From Actinomycetota bacterium (GTDB lineage: Bacteria > Actinomycetota > UBA4738 > HRBIN12): 36,467 nt of DNA. The stretch lies in assembly GCA_040881665.1 (NCBI GenBank), contig JBBECT010000003.1:1-36467 (forward strand). The letters are read 5' to 3'. This document shows, piece by piece, positions 24,298 to 35,104 of this stretch. The position numbers were made by a program, and so were the translations under genes. The notes beneath the pieces were generated by a model. That model had not been told where the DNA came from. It saw only the letters and a list, made by a program, of their open reading frames with translations, and did not search any database. Within the stretch, counting starts at the first letter, position 1. Every line of letters starts with the position of its first letter.

Positions 24298-24968
24298 TTG
24301 CCTGTTCCTGCGATCGCGGCGAAGTTCATGGCCAGCCCGGTCGGGCTCTGAAGCATCTGGTAGAGGCGAGGAGGAAGCGAGTTGCGCATCGCGCGCGCGG
24401 GCAGGGAGGGGACGTCTCCGAACGCAAAGACTTGAGATGTCTCCAGAGAGGCGTCTCGCAGAAGATCGCGGAACTCCCGAAGCGAATAGATGCGTTCGTC
24501 GCTGATCCCATCTGCATGTCGCGTGTGACGAGTGGGGATCACTGGGACGACTGTGTTGGCCATATCGCGCTGACGTCGCAGCATCTCTACCGTGACATCG
24601 CGGTCGAAGTGTTCGACGAGGCCGAGACTGAACACGAGATCAAACCCCCGCAAGTAGCCCGGAGGGTTCAATGCATCTGCTAGCACCACGTCAATGGACT
24701 GGCCGAGGCGGCGCGTGGTCTCTCGCGCCGTTCTGACGATGTCTTCGTCGTTGTCTACCGCCGTCACATGGTGGCCCCAGGAAGCGAATAGGGCCGACAC
24801 CAGTCCCGCACCGCAACCAAGTTCCAAGACTCGCCCTCCCTGAGGGAGGGCACGCCTCATGCGGATCAACAGGGGCCGCAGGTAGGTCCAAGAGCGATAC
24901 GCGGCCGCCAGGGGATCTCCTTCCGCGGAGAGTCCACCAGAGACGTACTCGTGCCATCGGTCCGTCAC
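24294..24968 (-). CDS. SAM-dependent methyltransferase (class I)
   Basis: A 224-residue class I methyltransferase. Motif I is VLELGCGAG (47-55), motif II HVTAVDNDEDIV, and the later FDLVFSLGLVEHFDRD contains the family's acidic post-I segment. The 40-residue N-terminus is helical and substrate-specific in relatives. The start GTG 24968 overlaps the upstream methyltransferase stop by four bases, and its stop overlaps the next start in the same way. Target sugar or position is unknown. Confidence 0.9.
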   Translation of the reverse strand: MTDRWHEYVSGGLSAEGDPLAAAYRSWTYLRPLLIRMRRALPQGGRVLELGCGAGLVSALFASWGHHVTAVDNDEDIVRTARETTRRLGQSIDVVLADALNPPGYLRGFDLVFSLGLVEHFDRDVTVEMLRRQRDMANTVVPVIPTRHTRHADGISDERIYSLREFRDLLRDASLETSQVFAFGDVPSLPARAMRNSLPPRLYQMLQSPTGLAMNFAAIAGTGK

Positions 24969-25771
24969 GGTTCGGTGACCTCTCGCTTAGACGCCGCCTT
25001 CGCTCCATCGTTTGCTGGGACTCTCACGCACGTGAGCACCAACCCGAGCGCAAGACGACACGTCAGATCCAATGCGTGGTCGACGATGGGATTCCGAGGA
25101 ATGCGCTTCAACGGAAGCCGACTCTTCGACAATCGATATCGCAGGTAGCGGTGCTCAGAATGTGTAACTCGGAACCCCTGCCGCTCCATGATTCGGTAGA
25201 TCTCATACGTGGGTCGGTAGTACACGAATCGATCAAGCCACTCCAGCTCTGCACGGCTCCATTCAGTGGCCGATCTTCCCTGGCGATGGTAGCCAAGCCC
25301 TAGCAGCGCCATAAGCTCCGTGAACCCAAGTCGTAGTCGACCCCTGGGGAGCCGATGAACTAATGGGATCCCTATGTGTCCTTCTCGGATGACCTCTCGG
25401 GAGGGAAAGATCGCGATCATCGTCCCCTCTGGCTTCAGGACCCGGCCGATGTCGTGAACCACGGGAGTGAGATGCTCGACGTGCTCGAAGACCTCGTTTG
25501 CCATCACGAAGTCGAACGTGTCATCGGGAAAGGGGATGTGGTCGTCTGCCATCTCGAGCACCGACGTACCGAGGACACCAGATCGCAACGCGTCGGTCTT
25601 CCGGGAGGCGCCCTCGTAGAAGCGATCGACACCGACGATATCCAGTCCTCGCCGCCGACCCTCGACGACGGTCGCACCCGTTCCGCACCCGAAGTCAAGG
25701 ATGCTGCAACCTGGGTTGGTCGAGGTGAATCCACTCGCAACGTCTAGAAGGTATTCATGGTTGGGATGCAT
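24965..25771 (-). CDS. SAM-dependent methyltransferase (class I), first of the three-gene unit
   Basis: A 268-residue methyltransferase with motif I ILDFGCGTG (24-32), GLDIVGVDRFYEGASRK, DDHIPFPDDTFDFVMANEVFEHV and VLKPEGTMIAIFPS. The C-terminal half (about 140-268) is basic and contains a hydrophobic stretch LDLTCRLALGLVLTCVRV (about 233-250), perhaps membrane-associated. It is the promoter-proximal gene of the minus-strand triplet, divergent from the second glycosyltransferase. An ACTACACT box at about 25806-25813 on this strand could be its -10. Confidence 0.88.
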   Translation of the reverse strand: MHPNHEYLLDVASGFTSTNPGCSILDFGCGTGATVVEGRRRGLDIVGVDRFYEGASRKTDALRSGVLGTSVLEMADDHIPFPDDTFDFVMANEVFEHVEHLTPVVHDIGRVLKPEGTMIAIFPSREVIREGHIGIPLVHRLPRGRLRLGFTELMALLGLGYHRQGRSATEWSRAELEWLDRFVYYRPTYEIYRIMERQGFRVTHSEHRYLRYRLSKSRLPLKRIPRNPIVDHALDLTCRLALGLVLTCVRVPANDGAKAASKREVTEP

Positions 25772-25994
25772 GTGATGCTCCGCTTGAGATTCAGACCGAG
25801 ACCGAGTGTAGTCTGAGCACAGTCGTGTTTTCGGTTAGAGGGATCAGAGGTCGGGAGCCGCTGCGCTCTAGTACTGCGCTGCTTGCAGTCAAGGCGCGGT
25901 GTCACGTCAATCGGGATCTGGCGGATGCTCTCGGTGAGAGATCGAGCGTTTTCACAAGAGAAGCTCTGTTCGGCTGGGCACCCAGGGTCCTTCG

Positions 25995-27152
25995 GTGAAA
26001 CGAGACGAAGCACCTTTGACCGAGGCATCCGTCTGTCACGTGGTCACTCGCTTGAACGTCGGCGGCTCAGCGCGACACGTGGCGATTCTTACGAGCCGGC
26101 TGCGGATGCGGGGGATCCCCACGAATCTTCTTGCAGGCGTCGAGGGAGAGTCCGAGGGAACACTCCTTCCTGACACTCCGTTCACACGCATCCCGACACT
26201 CAAGCGCCAGCCCGCCCTGGGCGCGGATTTCCTTGCGTATCGACAGCTCCGCCGGATCCTCCGCGGAAGTCGCCCGCGCGTCGTTCACACGCACCTCGCG
26301 AAGGCCGGTGCACTCGGAAGACTTGCAGCCTGGAACAGCTTGCCGGGCGCGCGGATTCTTCACACCTACCACGGGCACGTCCTGGACGGGTACTTCGGTA
26401 GGCGACAAGCGCAAACCTACCTCGCTATGGAGCGATGGTTGGCTCGGCGATCGACGGCTCTGATAGCGGTGTCGGAGGCCGTCAGAGAGTCGCTACTCGA
26501 GCTCGGGATCGGCAGGGAGGCGCAGTGGCATGTGATCCCGCTCGGTTTTGACCTCGCTGAATTGGAACGGACGGCACTGCCGGTCTCCGAAGCCAGAGAG
26601 CGGCTCAACATCCCGCACGAGGCTTTCGTCGTCGGCATCGTCGGCCGGCTCGTTCCTATCAAGGATCATGAGACGTTCATCCACGCGGTCCGAGAGGTGT
26701 CCGAACGGATCAGTCAGCCCGTCGTTGCCCTCGTCGTGGGGGATGGACCTGATCGAGCGCGGATCGAAGCGATGGCTCGTTCCGTCTTGTCGGGGAACGT
26801 ACGCTTTCTCGGATGGCAGACGGATTTGGCGCCGATTTACTCCGCCGTGGACCTGGTGTGTCTGTCGTCGCGGAACGAGGGGACTCCGGTGTCCCTGATC
26901 GAGGCGGGTGCATCGGGTACGGCTGTCGTTGCCACGGACGTTGGAGGCGTTTCTGATGTGGTAGTCGATGGAGTTACTGGCACGTTGGTTCCCGTGTCAG
27001 ATGTTGGGCGGTTTGCTGCGGCCATGGGGTCGTTCGCTAGAGATCCGGATCGGACCGCCATGTTCGGCGCGTCAGCGCGTCGGCACGTGTTCAGCCGCTT
27101 CTCGGTCGAGAGGATGGAGACCGACGTTATCGATCTCTATCGATCCCTATGA
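25995..27152 (+). CDS. GT4-family glycosyltransferase
   Basis: A 385-residue GT-B glycosyltransferase. The N-terminal domain has VCHVVTRLNVGGSARHVAILTSRL; VVHTHLAKAGALGRLAA and ARILHTYHGHVLDGYF are typical of exopolysaccharide glycosyltransferases. The donor domain contains IVGRLVPIKDHETFIHA and the EX7E motif in NEGTPVSLIEAGASGTAVVATDVGGVSDVV. Start GTG 25995 is chosen at the beginning of the open frame; no strong ribosome-binding site is visible. Its 3' end overlaps the convergent DUF4012 gene by six bases. Less GC-rich composition continues to about its end, which marks the right edge of the cassette. Confidence 0.92.
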   Translation: MKRDEAPLTEASVCHVVTRLNVGGSARHVAILTSRLRMRGIPTNLLAGVEGESEGTLLPDTPFTRIPTLKRQPALGADFLAYRQLRRILRGSRPRVVHTHLAKAGALGRLAAWNSLPGARILHTYHGHVLDGYFGRRQAQTYLAMERWLARRSTALIAVSEAVRESLLELGIGREAQWHVIPLGFDLAELERTALPVSEARERLNIPHEAFVVGIVGRLVPIKDHETFIHAVREVSERISQPVVALVVGDGPDRARIEAMARSVLSGNVRFLGWQTDLAPIYSAVDLVCLSSRNEGTPVSLIEAGASGTAVVATDVGGVSDVVVDGVTGTLVPVSDVGRFAAAMGSFARDPDRTAMFGASARRHVFSRFSVERMETDVIDLYRSL

Positions 27153-29006
27153 CTCATCGATGCTCGTGTTGCTTCCACTGATCGACGCGGGTCTAAGCAT
27201 TGGAGGAGCGACAGTCACCATCGAATGCGCCCAGGCGGGATCTAGTTCGTAGCTCACCTCCGCGCTCGTCGCCTTCCCCGGAGGCGCATAGAGGACGTTC
27301 GTCACCACCGGGTGGCCGAACTCTTCGGAGACCTCGCCGATCAAGGCGCCGCCTTCGGTCGCAATCGCCTCCGCGCCGATCGGCAGGTACACGTTCACTC
27401 CCGCCGAGTACGCGCCGAGCGGATAGCCGTCGCCTTCGAAGCCGTACAGGATGCTCTCGGGAGCGGACGTGGGCGCGGTGTTCTCCAAGGTCGTCGTGAT
27501 CGTGACGCGGGTCGTGCCGGCGTCGGTCGGCTCGGTGGTCACGTCGATCGCGGTCTCGGCCCAGTAGCCCGTGCGGCTCGCCACCTGGCCCTCCCAGGTG
27601 ACCATCAAGGGGATCGGGCCTCCTTCGGGAGGAAGCTCCACCGCCCCCGACGCCCCGAGCTCGTGGAGCCACTGTTCCTCTTCCGGATCTTCGACGTAGA
27701 TCTGTAGGTGCCGTTCGGCCGTCGCGGTTCCGAGGGCTCCGCCGAACTCCACGGGAGCGATCGGGCGCTCGAGCAGCGCCTGCCACAGGGCGGTGCCGAT
27801 CCCCGTCTGCCAGGCGTCGGACTCCTTCTGGCTCGTCGTCCGGAAGGTGTCGGCGTTCAGGATCCGGTTGACGTTCGTCGCGGTGATGTCGGTGGGCCAC
27901 GCGGGAGTCGCGACGGGGCCGATCGTCTCGAGCAGGTGCTGTAGCCACACGCTGTCGCCGCCGATCACCCCGTCCAGCGGCGGACGTCCGCTCTCGGTCC
28001 ACATCTGCATCCACAGCCGCGCCGAGGTGGGCCAGTCCGGCGAGTAGGTCGTGGAGATGAAGTCGGTGAGCGCGCCGAACCGTCCGTACCGGGCGCGCAC
28101 GTCCTCGGGCGCGTCGACGGGAGGAACGGTCCCCAGGCTCGAGGTCGGGGCCAGCTCCTGGAGCTCGATCTCGCCCCGGTCGACGTGCAGCAGGCCGTAC
28201 GAGCCCGGGTAGCCGCCGGAACCGCGCGGGTCCGACAGGTTCATCATCACGATCGCGTAGGTTCGCTCCTCCTCATCGCCCAGGAACGGCGGCAGCAGCT
28301 GCGTGAGCAGGTGCGCGCGCTGGGCCAGACGCGCGCGGTCGCCGACCGTGGTCTGGGCGGTCTCCAGGGCATTGCGGACGGGTGAGAACAGACCCTGCGT
28401 CGACAACGGCGAGACGATCCGGTCGGCCTCGCCGAGCGCCACCGCTGCGCGACCGAGGGTCGGTTCGGCGGTGCGGAGCACCTCGAGGTCGTAGCTGCCG
28501 CCCGGTTCGAACCCGGGCAGCGTGCGTCCGTTCCACCCGATCTCCTCGGCGGCGACCGCCAGACTCTCGCCCGCCTGCGCCGACAGGTCGGCCGCGCGAC
28601 CCAGCGAGCGGATCGCGTCGAGGTCATCGTCGATGAAGGGCAACAATCCGGCGACGCGGGGAACGGCATGGTCCGTCGCGCCGACGGCGCGCCGCGCCGC
28701 GGTCTGCGCCGAGGCGAACGAGGCCTGCGCACCCGCCACATCACCCGATTGCAGGCGCGCCGCGCCGGTTTCGAGCGCGTTCCTCGCGGCCACCAGCTCG
28801 CGATACAGCGTGAACCCCGAGTACGAGGCGTCGAGGAACGCGAGCAGGGCCACCACGCCCAGACCGATCAGGATCCAGCGTCCGATCCTCGGTCGCGGCG
28901 GCCACTGTTGGGCCTGGGCTTGCGAGCGTCGCCGACGCCGCCGGACACGCGAGCGCTCGCCGTGCGGCCCGGCGCCGGTCGAGCCGCCTGTTGCCCACTC
29001 GGACAT
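27147..29006 (-). CDS. DUF4012-family envelope protein
   Basis: A 619-residue protein. A basic N-terminus (RVRRRRRR at 20-27) is followed by one transmembrane helix at about 43-60 (RWILIGLGVVALLAFLDA), so most of it is extracytoplasmic. A helical segment (70-240) leads into the family signature VMMNLSDPRGSGGYPGSYGLLHVDRGEIEL, the counterpart of the R.TGGFIGSYG motif of DUF4012. The C-terminal 150 residues are beta-rich. DUF4012 proteins are frequent in actinobacterial polysaccharide loci, but their biochemical role is unknown. Start ATG 29006 is the Met of MSEWATGG; the frame continues upstream without support. Its GC-rich composition groups it with the chromosome and not the cassette. Confidence 0.88.
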   Translation of the reverse strand: MSEWATGGSTGAGPHGERSRVRRRRRRSQAQAQQWPPRPRIGRWILIGLGVVALLAFLDASYSGFTLYRELVAARNALETGAARLQSGDVAGAQASFASAQTAARRAVGATDHAVPRVAGLLPFIDDDLDAIRSLGRAADLSAQAGESLAVAAEEIGWNGRTLPGFEPGGSYDLEVLRTAEPTLGRAAVALGEADRIVSPLSTQGLFSPVRNALETAQTTVGDRARLAQRAHLLTQLLPPFLGDEEERTYAIVMMNLSDPRGSGGYPGSYGLLHVDRGEIELQELAPTSSLGTVPPVDAPEDVRARYGRFGALTDFISTTYSPDWPTSARLWMQMWTESGRPPLDGVIGGDSVWLQHLLETIGPVATPAWPTDITATNVNRILNADTFRTTSQKESDAWQTGIGTALWQALLERPIAPVEFGGALGTATAERHLQIYVEDPEEEQWLHELGASGAVELPPEGGPIPLMVTWEGQVASRTGYWAETAIDVTTEPTDAGTTRVTITTTLENTAPTSAPESILYGFEGDGYPLGAYSAGVNVYLPIGAEAIATEGGALIGEVSEEFGHPVVTNVLYAPPGKATSAEVSYELDPAWAHSMVTVAPPMLRPASISGSNTSIDES

Positions 29007-29196
29007 GCTCCGCAAGCTACCCCGCGCACAGGCGCCACGCACGGTTCTCGGCCGGACTCGCCTGATCAGGGGACCGGGAGATGGTTCCAGCGACCTGTTG
29101 AAGCGGCCTGGTTCCGCCCTTAGGGTGAGGGGGTCGCTTCCCGATACATCAACGGACGTCGACCCAGACCCGCGGGGTCGCAGGGGGTTCTCCGAC

Positions 29197-29607
29197 ATGA
29201 AGTCTCGTTCGATCCGTGTACGAGCATTGGCCGTGGTGATCGCAGCAACGATGGTGCTCGCCGGGGCCGAGGCCGCGTTCGCGAACTTCAACGCGGGAAC
29301 GCGGCTGTCGGTCTCGAAGAAGCCGAACGGCAAGGTGCAGAAGGGAACGAAGGTCAAGTTCAAGGGCAAGCTCAAGTCGGGACGGAATTTCTGCAAGAGC
29401 GGTCAGCGTGTCCAGTTGCTGCGCAAGCAGCGCGTCGTGGGCTCTGACCGGACCTCCCAACGCGGGCAGTACTCGATCGGCGAGAAGGTGAAGCGATCGG
29501 GTCGCTACCGCGTGCGGTTCGCCGGCGTCTCGCGCGGCACCCACCCCAACATCAAGACCTGTCGCGCGTCGACCTCGAAGACGGTCCGCGTGCGCGTGCG
29601 TCGCTGA
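29197..29607 (+). CDS. Small secreted basic protein of unknown function
   Basis: A 136-residue exported protein with a clear signal peptide (KSRSIRVRALAVVIAATMVLAGAEAAFA, cut near residue 29). The mature part is rich in Lys/Arg and Ser, has two cysteines (in FCKSG and KTCRA) and alternating strands such as KGTKVKFKGKLKS, QRVQLLRKQRVVG and GRYRVRFAGVS, suggesting an Ig-like or beta-sandwich fold. No catalytic motif is evident. AGGGGG at about 29182-29187 precedes the ATG. It is divergent from the DUF4012 gene. A strong terminator follows. Confidence 0.82.
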   Translation: MKSRSIRVRALAVVIAATMVLAGAEAAFANFNAGTRLSVSKKPNGKVQKGTKVKFKGKLKSGRNFCKSGQRVQLLRKQRVVGSDRTSQRGQYSIGEKVKRSGRYRVRFAGVSRGTHPNIKTCRASTSKTVRVRVRR

Positions 29608-29635
29608 CCACGGCCACGACGGTCACGATCCGACG

Positions 29636-29659
29636 ACGGGCGCCCTCCGGGGCGCCCGT
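29636..29659 (+). terminator. Hairpin terminator after the secreted protein gene
   Basis: ACGGGCGCCC (29636-29645) and GGGCGCCCGT (29650-29659) form a perfect 10-bp stem with a TCCG tetraloop. No long T-run follows. It separates the secreted protein gene from the rmlC-like gene, which begins 28 nt later. Confidence 0.75.
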
Positions 29660-29686
29660 TGCGCGTCCCGGCTAGGCTCACGCCCG

Positions 29687-30229
29687 ATGGGAGCCCAGCG
29701 CGAGGACGTCGGTCTGGCGGGAGCGGTGCTCGTGCGCATGCCGCGCTTCGACGACGTCCGCGGCTCGTTCACCGAGACGTTCCGCCAGGAGTGGATGCCC
29801 CGCGCCGATCCGATGGTGCAGGGCAACCTGTCCCGTTCGGCGCCGGGCGTGTTCCGCGGTCTGCACTACCACCGCGAGCAGGCCGACTTCTGGGTCGTGG
29901 TCGCCGGCACGGTGCTCGTCGCCCTCTATGACCTGCGTCAGGGCTCGCCCACGCAACGCGCGTCCGTGACGCTGGAGCTGGGGGAGGACCACCCCGCCGG
30001 TCTCTACATCCCTCCCGGAATCGCCCACGGGTTCCACACCGCGTCGGGGTGCACGCTGAGCTACCTCGTCGACCGCTACTTCACGGGCGAGGACGAGCAC
30101 GGCATCGCATGGAACGATGCCGACCTGGCGATCTCCTGGCCCTTCGCCGACCCGATCCTGTCCGAGCGCGACACGCAGAACCCGCCGCTGTCCGACGCGC
30201 TCGCCGATCCGCCCTCGTTCGTCGGCTGA
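29687..30229 (+). CDS. dTDP-4-dehydrorhamnose 3,5-epimerase-like cupin (RmlC family)
   Basis: A 180-residue cupin sugar epimerase. Family landmarks are GSFTETFRQEW (26-36), QGNLSRSAPGVFRGLHYH (45-62) with the base His60, YIPPGIAHGFHT (108-119), a Tyr pair at about 126 and 131, HGIAWNDADLAISWP, and LSERDTQNPPL with the conserved Asp. The position that holds the catalytic Lys in classical RmlC (QxK) is QAD here, so substrate or activity may differ. RmlA, RmlB and RmlD are not in the window. It could make a 3- or 5-epimerised deoxysugar for the polysaccharide. Confidence 0.85.
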   Translation: MGAQREDVGLAGAVLVRMPRFDDVRGSFTETFRQEWMPRADPMVQGNLSRSAPGVFRGLHYHREQADFWVVVAGTVLVALYDLRQGSPTQRASVTLELGEDHPAGLYIPPGIAHGFHTASGCTLSYLVDRYFTGEDEHGIAWNDADLAISWPFADPILSERDTQNPPLSDALADPPSFVG

Positions 30230-30640
30230 CACCCTCCCCCCCTTGCACACACGACGCGCTGCCTGCTGGGACGAGCGAACGTCGAGGGGACGGGCGTGTT
30301 GCCCTTCGACCGGCGTCTTGCGCAGGCCGCCCAGAATGGCATCCGTCCGGGCGACCTGCGCTGACCCCTGCTCGTAGGAGATCGCGTCGAGCACCCTGAG
30401 TCTGAGCTTGGCGTTAACCTCCTCGGCCCTTCCTCGCTTGGACGGCTCCGACCGGCGTGTGCTGGCGGTGGTGGAGCGGGGTGTCGCCGAGATCATCGGC
30501 CTCTCGTGGGGGGTGTCCACCGGCGAGTAGTGGCCGCTTGAGACGTGACGGAGGTCACGGCGGGGTGGTGGTGGCTCCGTCAGACTCGGGGGATGATCCA
30601 CGCCCTTGCACATGTGCGGAACATGCGCGATGCTCGAAGC
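30230..30640. other. Intergenic region before the second toxin-antitoxin pair
   Basis: About 410 bases with no supported gene. A minus-strand frame reads on through the antisense of the RmlC-like gene and is judged spurious. The only structured elements seen are the palindromes just before the antitoxin start. Confidence 0.5.
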
Positions 30641-30642
30641 AT
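30608..30642. promoter_or_regulatory. Palindromes at the start of antitoxin 2
   Basis: GCACATGTGC (30608-30617) is a perfect 10-bp palindrome, and ATGCT-CGA-AGCAT (30630-30642) is an inverted repeat that covers the A and T of the antitoxin ATG (30641). They are the right kind and place for autoregulatory operators of a ribbon-helix-helix antitoxin. No clear -10 box was found. Confidence 0.5.
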
Positions 30643-30880
30643 GGCGAAGATGATCCAGGTCCGGAACGTCCCGGCCCGTCTGCATCGCGAGCTGGTTCGG
30701 CGTGCGAAGGCGGCCGACCTCACCCTGTCCGACTACATCCACAGGATCCTCGAGCGTGAGGTCGCCCTTCCACCGCTCGAGGACGTGGTCCGTCGGATCG
30801 AGTCCGACCGGCGGATCGAGCTCGATCGACCGGTGTCCGAGTACCTGCGTGAGGAGCGGCACGAAGCAGGCAGGGAGTAG
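30641..30880 (+). CDS. Ribbon-helix-helix antitoxin, FitA/VapB-like (module 2)
   Basis: A 79-residue protein whose N-terminus MAKMIQVRNVPARLHRELVRRAKAADLTLSDYIHRIL is a typical FitA-like ribbon-helix-helix DNA-binding domain. The acidic and basic C-terminal half (EDVVRRIESDRRIELDRPVSEYLREER) would bind the toxin. The start is ATG 30641; ATG 30650 is an alternative. Its stop (TAG, 30878-30880) lies within the first bases of the toxin reading frame, the usual position for coupled toxin translation. Confidence 0.88.
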   Translation: MAKMIQVRNVPARLHRELVRRAKAADLTLSDYIHRILEREVALPPLEDVVRRIESDRRIELDRPVSEYLREERHEAGRE

Positions 30881-31290
30881 TTCCGATCCGACGGACCGTC
30901 CTCGATGCGTCCGCTGTCGCCGACTACCTGATCGTCGACCGCCCTCCCGGAATCGTCGCGGCGTCGGTGCGCGACTCGGAGATCGAACTGCTCGTTCCTT
31001 CGCTCTGTGATGTCGAGATCGTGTCGGTGTTGCGGCGACTGGTGCGCCAGCGTCGGTTACCGGCCGGGGTGGCCGAGGGGATGCTTCGCGACTACCTCAC
31101 CTTGCGCCTCGTTCGCTTCGAACACCGCCCGCTCGTTCCGAGGATGTTCGAGCTGCGCGATATCTTCACCGCCTACGACGCCGCGTACGTGGCTCTGGCG
31201 GAGGCCGCGGACGCCCCCCTGGTCACGGCCGATCGCCGGCTCGCTCGTGCCGCCGCTCGGCTGAGAACGGTCGAGATCGTTCCCGCGTGA
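30877..31290 (+). CDS. PIN-domain toxin, VapC-like (module 2), without a usual start codon
   Basis: The frame from 30877 gives about 137 residues of a complete PIN domain: Asp10 in RRTVLDASAVADYL, then LVPSLCDVEIVSVLRRLV, FTAYDAAYVALAEAAD and APLVTADRRLARAA, matching the acidic sites of VapC ribonucleases. In this frame there is no ATG, GTG or TTG between the upstream stop (30850-30852) and Asp10; GTA stands where GTG would be expected, overlapping the antitoxin stop as GTAG. The first usual start is GTG 30967, which would remove the first 30 residues including Asp10. The toxin may be inactivated by start loss, use a rare start, or the base may be miscalled. The start position given is therefore an inference. 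Confidence 0.75.
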   Translation, partial: VVPIRRTVLDASAVADYLIVDRPPGIVAASVRDSEIELLVPSLCDVEIVSVLRRLVRQRRLPAGVAEGMLRDYLTLRLVRFEHRPLVPRMFELRDIFTAYDAAYVALAEAADAPLVTADRRLARAAARLRTVEIVPA

Positions 31291-31326
31291 CCCTCACGTC
31301 GAGGGGACCGGCGGCCGCCCAGACCC

Positions 31327-31454
31327 GTCAGCCCCCTGACCACATGCGCGAGGTGTGGGTTCGGCGGACCGTCAGCCCCCTGACCAGGTGTAAGGGAGCT
31401 GACGCGATCCCCGTCCGGCCTTCCCGCCCCAGTCGTAAGGGAGCTGACGCGATA
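31327..31454. repeat. Four-arm interspersed repeat, copy B
   Basis: Same architecture as the repeat at 2128-2255. Arms 1 and 2 read GTCAGCCCCCTGACCA (31327-31342 and 31371-31386). Arms 3 and 4 are inverted and read GTAAGGGAGCTGACGCGAT (about 31390-31408 and 31435-31453). Like-oriented arms are 44-45 nt apart, and arms 2 and 3 can pair as a 14-bp stem with two mismatches. It lies between the second toxin gene and the rpoB promoter. Sequence between the arms is not conserved between the two copies; the arms and spacing are. Confidence 0.8.
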
Positions 31455-31515
31455 GCTGGGTTGACCCCCCGCCCGAGGCGGCGTAGCCTCTCCCATCGGC
31501 TCCTCCCCGGGGCCT

Positions 31516-31557
31516 GTAGGCACGGCGGTTGACTGTGCCTACTTCCGTGCGTACACT
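31516..31557 (+). promoter_or_regulatory. rpoB promoter with flanking inverted repeat
   Basis: TTGACT (31529-31534) and TACACT (31552-31557) are exactly 17 nt apart, a near-consensus housekeeping promoter; transcription would start near 31564 and leave an 85-nt leader. GTAGGCAC (31516-31523) and GTGCCTAC (31535-31542) form a perfect 8-bp inverted repeat that encloses the -35 box, so it may be an operator. A terminator role for the preceding gene is possible but no T-run follows. Confidence 0.78.
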
Positions 31558-31648
31558 ACTTGTTTGCCGTGCCGTATCCCTGCGTGGGCTCCCATCTGGC
31601 CGTGGACCTGAGCTCCGCACGCCTGACCTTCCCTGGGGGGGATAGTTC

Positions 31649-35100
<3,452 letters not shown>

Positions 35101-35104
<4 letters not shown>

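Noticed and set aside
29678-30862. Minus-strand 394-codon frame over the RmlC-like gene and antitoxin 2
   Set aside because: Most of it is antisense to two well-supported genes. The middle part (about 30240-30496) looks slightly protein-like but has no recognised family and no ribosome-binding site.
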